Below are positions 60,410-64,000 of a stretch of 64,000 bases of DNA, piece after piece (position 1 is the first letter of the stretch; the number at the start of each line of letters is the position of its first letter). The position numbers and the translations under genes were made by a program. Origin of the DNA: Rhynchopus euleeides (lineage: Eukaryota; Euglenozoa; Diplonemea; Diplonemida; Diplonemidae); contig OY723242.1 of NCBI GenBank assembly GCA_963210315.1, forward strand, positions 1,798,001 through 1,862,000, written 5' to 3'. Under the pieces are notes generated by a model, which saw nothing but the letters and a program-made list of their open reading frames with translations, was not told where the DNA came from and made no database searches.

Positions 60410-60893
60410 ATGAAGTGCGCTGTCGTGGTACCCATTGTGCCAGAATTGGTAGTTGCTGCGGTCTACTTTGCCTGGCCCAAGAGCACTGGTACTGAACGGT
60501 GCAATATGCGTGGCGAGGTGAATACAACGGAAGCGCGCAAAGTCAATACAGCTCTCGGATGGCGGGTGGTGGTGCCACTAGTGTGTGACGTTCACTCGAG
60601 GATACAACGCATCACAATGAATCAGCAACCGTGGACCGAGTACAATACGCTCTCTGTGGCTGGTGTGGGGGACAAAGGCAGTGCCTGTGCCGCAGGCAGG
60701 GAGGTATATATACAAGCCAGAACACATCGAAGACCTGGCTAATGCCACCTACATAGCGCCTGACACCCACCGGATGACGTGGTTGGCAAGCAACATGCAT
60801 TGCAACCCTCAGATGTGGTGTGTTGGGGCATTTTCTTTTCCAACCTCCCACACAGTGGCACTGTACGGTACCAAACGGTGGCACAAAATTTAG
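60410..60893 (+). CDS. Central frame joining the right-arm module, unidentified
   Basis: From the ATG at 60410 the plus strand reads MKCAVVVPIVPELVVAAVYF, then CNMRGEVNTTEARKVNTALG and WRVVVPLVCDVHSRIQRITM. At about 60690 the arm begins and the better frame shifts by one to GRYIYKPEHIEDLANATYIA, ending WHKI at 60893. An acceptor-like CTGTGCCGCAG at about 60694 could account for the change. It is the best candidate for the element's own gene. I see no named domain. Confidence 0.4.
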
Positions 60894-61035
60894 GTACCCC
60901 AATTCGGGCACCTGAGGTGCCCGGAATGGTGGAAAAGTGGGGTTCGATGGGTTTCCGGACCGATCTGGGGGGGTTTGGAGGGTTTACGGGGGCTTTGGGG
61001 CCTCTGCGCCGGTTTTTTGAAAAATCGTGTTTGTC

Positions 61036-61435
61036 ACCCCCATTTGACCCCCCCTACCCCCCCCCCCCCCCCCCGGGAAATGGGGTCATCTCCCGCGGGA
61101 TATCAGTTAGCCTTGGGTCGGGCCTTTTCAACAAAAATGTTGACGTTGAAACAAGACGAACTGATATCCCGCGGGAGATGCGGGTCATCTCCCGCGGGAT
61201 ACGACCCTATCTCCCGGGGGGATATGACCCCCTACCCGGTGGGATATCAAACACTCGCGGGATGCCTCCCCCCGAGGGATAGCCCGCCCCTATCTCCCAT
61301 TTTGATATCCCATGAAATCCTGGCCACCAGTGACACTGACTTCCTGGTGTTCGGGCAGTTATGAGAACAAAGAACACCATTTGTCTTTAAACTTATCCAC
61401 ATCACACACCCCCCTCCCCCCCTTCTTGCCCCTTG
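61036..61435. repeat. Cluster of CTCCCGCGGGAT palindromic words
   Basis: ATCTCCCGCGGGATA, ATATCCCGCGGGAGATG and variants recur about nine times between 61088 and 61315 in both orientations. Followed by C-rich DNA. Confidence 0.7.
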
Positions 61436-61650
61436 ATTTCAAACACAACCTGCACAACGAGTGAAGGGTGATCATTCTTGTGATCCCTTCTACTTCTATT
61501 TCACTACCCCACCCCCCCCCCTTCCCCTCTCCCCCCTTACCCCTTGCCCACCACACGGTTGCATTCGTGATACACCGCCTCTTCTGCCTCTGCATCTGGA
61601 ATGTTGTAGCTTGGCGCAGGCAGGTCCGAGAAAAGAAAACAGAAAATTAA
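61436..61650 (+). repeat. Dispersed repeat J, uninterrupted copy
   Basis: GATTTCAAACACAACCTGCA through CACACGGTTGCATTCGTGAT to GAGAAAAGAAAACAGAAAAT. It shows the empty target site of the retrotransposon at 8250-11302. Confidence 0.85.
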
Positions 61651-61723
61651 TATGGTGTTACTGAAATAGGGGCAAATTCGCACGAACGGGGCACGAAATA
61701 TCAGGGGTCGATTACACCATTTA

Positions 61724-62105
61724 CCTACCCCCCCCCCTTGTAATTGTCCGCCCCCCCAAACCCCTTGTAATTGTCCGCCTCGGGGCCTCCTCGGGGGGCG
61801 GACAATTACAAGGGTTATACTGGGTACTAAGGCCTGCAGTGCGAGTGGTCGGCCTGCGTGACAAGGGACTCTTAATCACCCCTCGCTACTCACCCCTATC
61901 ACCCCCTGGGGGTGGTAGGGGTGAGTAGCGAGCCCCCGGCCACACAGAGCGCACAAACACTATGGAATGTGCCTCTGTTGTGTTGTGTGCACGCTGCAGC
62001 CAGTGGTACAGGCTAATCCCTTGTAATTGTCCGCCTGACCTAGTAATTGTCCGCCTCGGCCAAAAATGCCAAAATGGGGCGGACAATTACAAGGGGGGGG
62101 GTAGG
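61724..62105. mobile_element. C-rich TIR element, CCTACC type with TTGTAATTGTCCGCC
   Basis: Ends CCTACCCCCCCCCTTGTAAT and complement, TA outside each (61722-61723 and 62106-62107). Internal TTGTAATTGTCCGCC words occur in both orientations. A nested hairpin (CTCGCTACTCACCCCTA and complement, about 61877-61933) lies inside. 382 bases, no gene. Confidence 0.85.
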
Positions 62106-62136
62106 TAATTGGTAATTTAACCTAAAACAAGCTTGC

Positions 62137-62230
62137 TGCTGAGACGGCACCGATTCGCACGCGTTGCTCAAGAACGGTTACGTGGGCGCCCCTCGGATAC
62201 AAGAATCTCTGCTGAGGTTCAGCATATAGC
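62137..62230. repeat. Conserved ~90-base dispersed repeat, copy 2
   Basis: Nearly identical to 26569-26662 (ACGCGTTGCTCAAGAACGGT, GGGCGCCCCTCGGATACAAG) with two visible substitutions. The surrounding sequence is unrelated. Confidence 0.8.
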
Positions 62231-62439
62231 AATCAGCAACACTTTCAACGATTTGCACCAGCGCTGCTTTCAGATTTTCTTTACCTTCCTGCTTCTTTTT
62301 TACCTTTGACATCTGCCACACTTTTTTTCAAGCAAAATGGTCTGCGACCCTGCCATACACAGCTGGAGGTAGTGACTACCTGATTTTTTGAGCAGTTACT
62401 GGGGGGGGGCAAATACTAGAGGGCCCCTCTATTATTCAC

Positions 62440-62965
62440 CGTGCCAGCCGACGAAAATGGGGGTTTTCGGACCCCCTCCACGATTTGCTTTTTGGGGGGT
62501 GGAAAATTCGCGCTCTTGAATATTTGGCATCTGTGCGGCTCGGAGTGGGATCGTTTTGTCGGTCGACCACCTGATTTGATCCGAGTTTGGCGGGGCTGAG
62601 CGGTCTTACATGCCAAAAAAATCCACGATTTTCCAAATCATCTGGGTCGATGCGTCAAACTTCATCTAGAAATGTGGGTCAGAGGCTGATCCTCAGAGGA
62701 TGTGACTGGGGGCAGCGAACACCCCACCTACCCACCCAGCGGGACCCCTCTTTGGGTGTTCCAAAACCCCGATATTCCGAACGTTTGGAATTTGTGCAGA
62801 TCGTAGTGGGTCATGGTGGTAGAGGTGCCAAGCTTCACCCATGAAACCTGGGTCTGGTTCAGGGACTGGTCATGGGTGTCCAAAACCCCGTTCTTTTGAA
62901 CGTTTGGGATCTGTGCGGAGCGTGGTGGGGTCATTTTGGCTATGGGGTGCCTGCGAGCACCACTT
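62440..62965. repeat. Dispersed repeat family I, several copies
   Basis: TTTGGCATCTGTGCGGCTCG, GGAATTTGTGCAGATCGTAG and GGGATCTGTGCGGAGCGTGG each followed by GGGTCATTTT-like text, with CACCCAGCGGGACCCC between. Confidence 0.75.
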
Positions 62966-63151
62966 ACGGATGCAAAAAAAGGACTCACACCCCCTCAATT
63001 ATTCGGCCAGGTGCGCCGCCAAAACCGCCGATTTCCATACCCCTCTATTATTTGACCCCCCGCTATTATTTGCCCCCCCCCCCACAACTATTTGCCCCCC
63101 CCCCAGTAATGAACATGGCCGCGAACAGCATTTGTCTTTGAAACTTACAGG

Positions 63152-63385
63152 TCATCCCCCCAAATCCGACTGTGTCACGTGCTTGCTGCTGGTTTCATCC
63201 ATGCCGTCAAAAGACAGCTCCGTCACAGGAAGATTTCCCAGGATATCCGCTTCTTCCGATTCCTCGTCGTCCTTCTTCTGGTCGAGGAAGCCTGTGGCCG
63301 GGGCGAGCGTCCCGCTCACATGCAGCTTTGCCACATGCTTTACAATGGGCAGGCTCACAAACGTGACTCCATCATTGCGGTAGAT
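63152..63385 (-). CDS. Hypothetical protein, last coding exon (minus strand)
   Basis: 77 codons plus TGA (63154-63152). Preceded on the minus strand by a 66-base GT-AG intron (63451-63386, GTAGGTACAG...AATCACAG). It reads IYRNDGVTFVSLPIVKHVAK, then LHVSGTLAPATGFLDQKKDD, an acidic EESEEADILG segment and VTELSFDGMDETSSKH. Joined to the exon at 63452 it gives a continuous frame (GYDYGLDLE-IYRNDGVTF). A CCT|GTAAGT donor follows the stop, so the 3' untranslated region may be spliced. The family is not recognised. Beta-rich, soluble-looking sequence. Confidence 0.6.
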   Translation of the reverse strand: MYRNDGVTFVSLPIVKHVAKLHVSGTLAPATGFLDQKKDDEESEEADILGNLPVTELSFDGMDETSSKHVTQSDLGG

Positions 63386-63451
63386 CTGTGATTATAAGCA
63401 AGTGTATTTAATTATGGGGGGTGGTTGTGTAGTGCCAATAGCTGTACCTAC

Positions 63452-63745
63452 CTCAAGGTCTAAACCGTAATCGTAGCCATCCGGGAGGGTCAGCTGCCTC
63501 TTGTAGAGGCCGGAAGGTGGGTAGGCCCACTGCGTTGCGACCCTCTTGAAGTGGACGGTCAACGTCCGGTTCGCGAACTGGTATGCGGGGATGTGAGTCC
63601 CTCAGGGAGCAGCGCCCCTGCCACAAGCAGAGCTGGATGGTATGGCTCGATGTATAGTTGGAAAAAAAAGGAGGCCACGAACCGCTCCGGATTTGATCAC
63701 CCGGAGTCCTTAGATCCTGTGAGTACGCTGACGAGTTGCAACACA
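63452..63745 (-). CDS. Hypothetical protein, upstream exon(s) (minus strand), 5' part unresolved
   Basis: The certain part (about 63600-63452) reads HIPAYQFANRTLTVHFKRVA, then TQWAYPPSGLYKRQLTLPDG and YDYGLDLE, ending at a GAG|GTAGGT donor. Further upstream the most protein-like frame is different: FVASFFFQLYIEPYHPALLV then AGALLPEGL, with a TGA before it. This implies a frameshift near the CCCC at about 63587 (decay or base-call error) or another intron. An acceptor-like ACTCACAG lies at about 63719. The rest of the gene would lie beyond the right edge. Confidence 0.5.
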
Positions 63746-64000
63746 GGGGAGGGATCCGTACGGAAGGCAACGAAATTGGTTCTGGCCTATCCTCCAACTG
63801 AGCTGAAGTATCCTCATCCCCCTACCCCAGTACTCCTCTTCGAGTAAGTATGTTTACTTTTCCTTTGGGTAAGAAGCATCTTGCGCCTTTCTCCGCGAGA
63901 TCATCCACATTTGTTGACGGACAGAGCTTGATCCGGACAAAACAGAACAGTGCACACTAAGGGATGGGCCGAGTGAGTGCGTGACATGGGAATGGTGCCC
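63746..64000. other. Right edge, no gene assigned
   Basis: May contain further exons of the minus-strand gene (an ACTTACTCG donor-like word is at about 63846 on that strand), but none can be defined from this window alone. Confidence 0.3.

Larger units (their letters stand above)
59938..61035. mobile_element. Element L with 340-base inverted arms
   Basis: 59938-60278 and about 60696-61035 are nearly perfect inverted copies, from ACAAACACGATTTTT outside to TATATATACCTCCCTGCC inside. G/C-rich words (GGGGGGGTCAAATG and complement) extend the symmetry to about 59906 and 61058. The central ~420 bases are single copy. Long-TIR architecture with coding sequence in the arms suggests a foldback-type transposon. 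No target duplication was resolved. Confidence 0.85.

Overview
This window is nuclear DNA from a repeat-rich eukaryote. Genes are sparse, the one confidently mapped intron is a 66-base GT-AG intron, and there are non-LTR retrotransposons, many terminal-inverted-repeat (TIR) DNA elements and long satellites. No bacterial operons, rRNA or tRNA genes, or CRISPR arrays were seen. My best guess is a euglenid such as Euglena. The main gene has the layout of a euglenozoan receptor adenylate-cyclase-like protein (membrane anchor, extracellular sensor, membrane span, cyclase-like domain). It is also interrupted by a TIR-bounded segment whose exact removal restores the reading frame, which resembles a euglenid nonconventional intron. 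This identification is inference.

Layout. 1-1350: dispersed repeat pieces and GC-rich DNA. 1355-8086: a composite bounded by perfect 42-base inverted arms. It holds nested insertions: a 3,966-base element with eight 377-base satellite units and TAA target duplications, C-rich TA-flanked elements, palindromic AT-rich DNA and a Tc1/mariner-like element. 8250-11302: a 5'-truncated non-LTR retrotransposon with reverse transcriptase and RNase H. 11551-12678: a TA-flanked element carrying a second, inverted copy of that retrotransposon. 12972-13586: an element with 6-base target duplications. 13600-14270: an older retrotransposon remnant. 14493-15636 and 20486-21719: two inverted copies of a 1.1 kb element with 5-base duplications. 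16688-17311: a small armadillo-like gene. 17638-18226: a truncated duplicate of the promoter and start of the receptor gene. 22-26.5 kb: repeats, coding-like remnants and a gene with a histone-H1-like tail interrupted by a 66-base palindrome. 26917-33964: receptor gene, exon 1 at 27537-28563 and exon 2 at 32637-33964, split by a 4,070-base TIR element. 34-40 kb: TIR elements, hairpins and decayed coding fragments. 40331-55180: a 14.85 kb array of a 10-base unit. 55.2-64 kb: satellite edges, G-rich repeats, three coding segments, an element with 340-base inverted arms, and a minus-strand gene at the right edge.

The most interesting signal ties three things together. The receptor gene's interruption, a family of 108-109-base miniature elements at three sites, and the satellite-bearing element at 1711-5676 share features: G-rich TIRs, 3-base target duplications, and for the two large elements a common 50-base right-end sequence and a left side built of tandem repeats. 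One miniature element has its empty site preserved elsewhere in the window. This looks like a transposon family able to act as, or turn into, introns.

Most open reading frames here are by-products of satellites and have been left out. Several coding-like stretches carry frameshifts or stops and are described as remnants without assigning functions.
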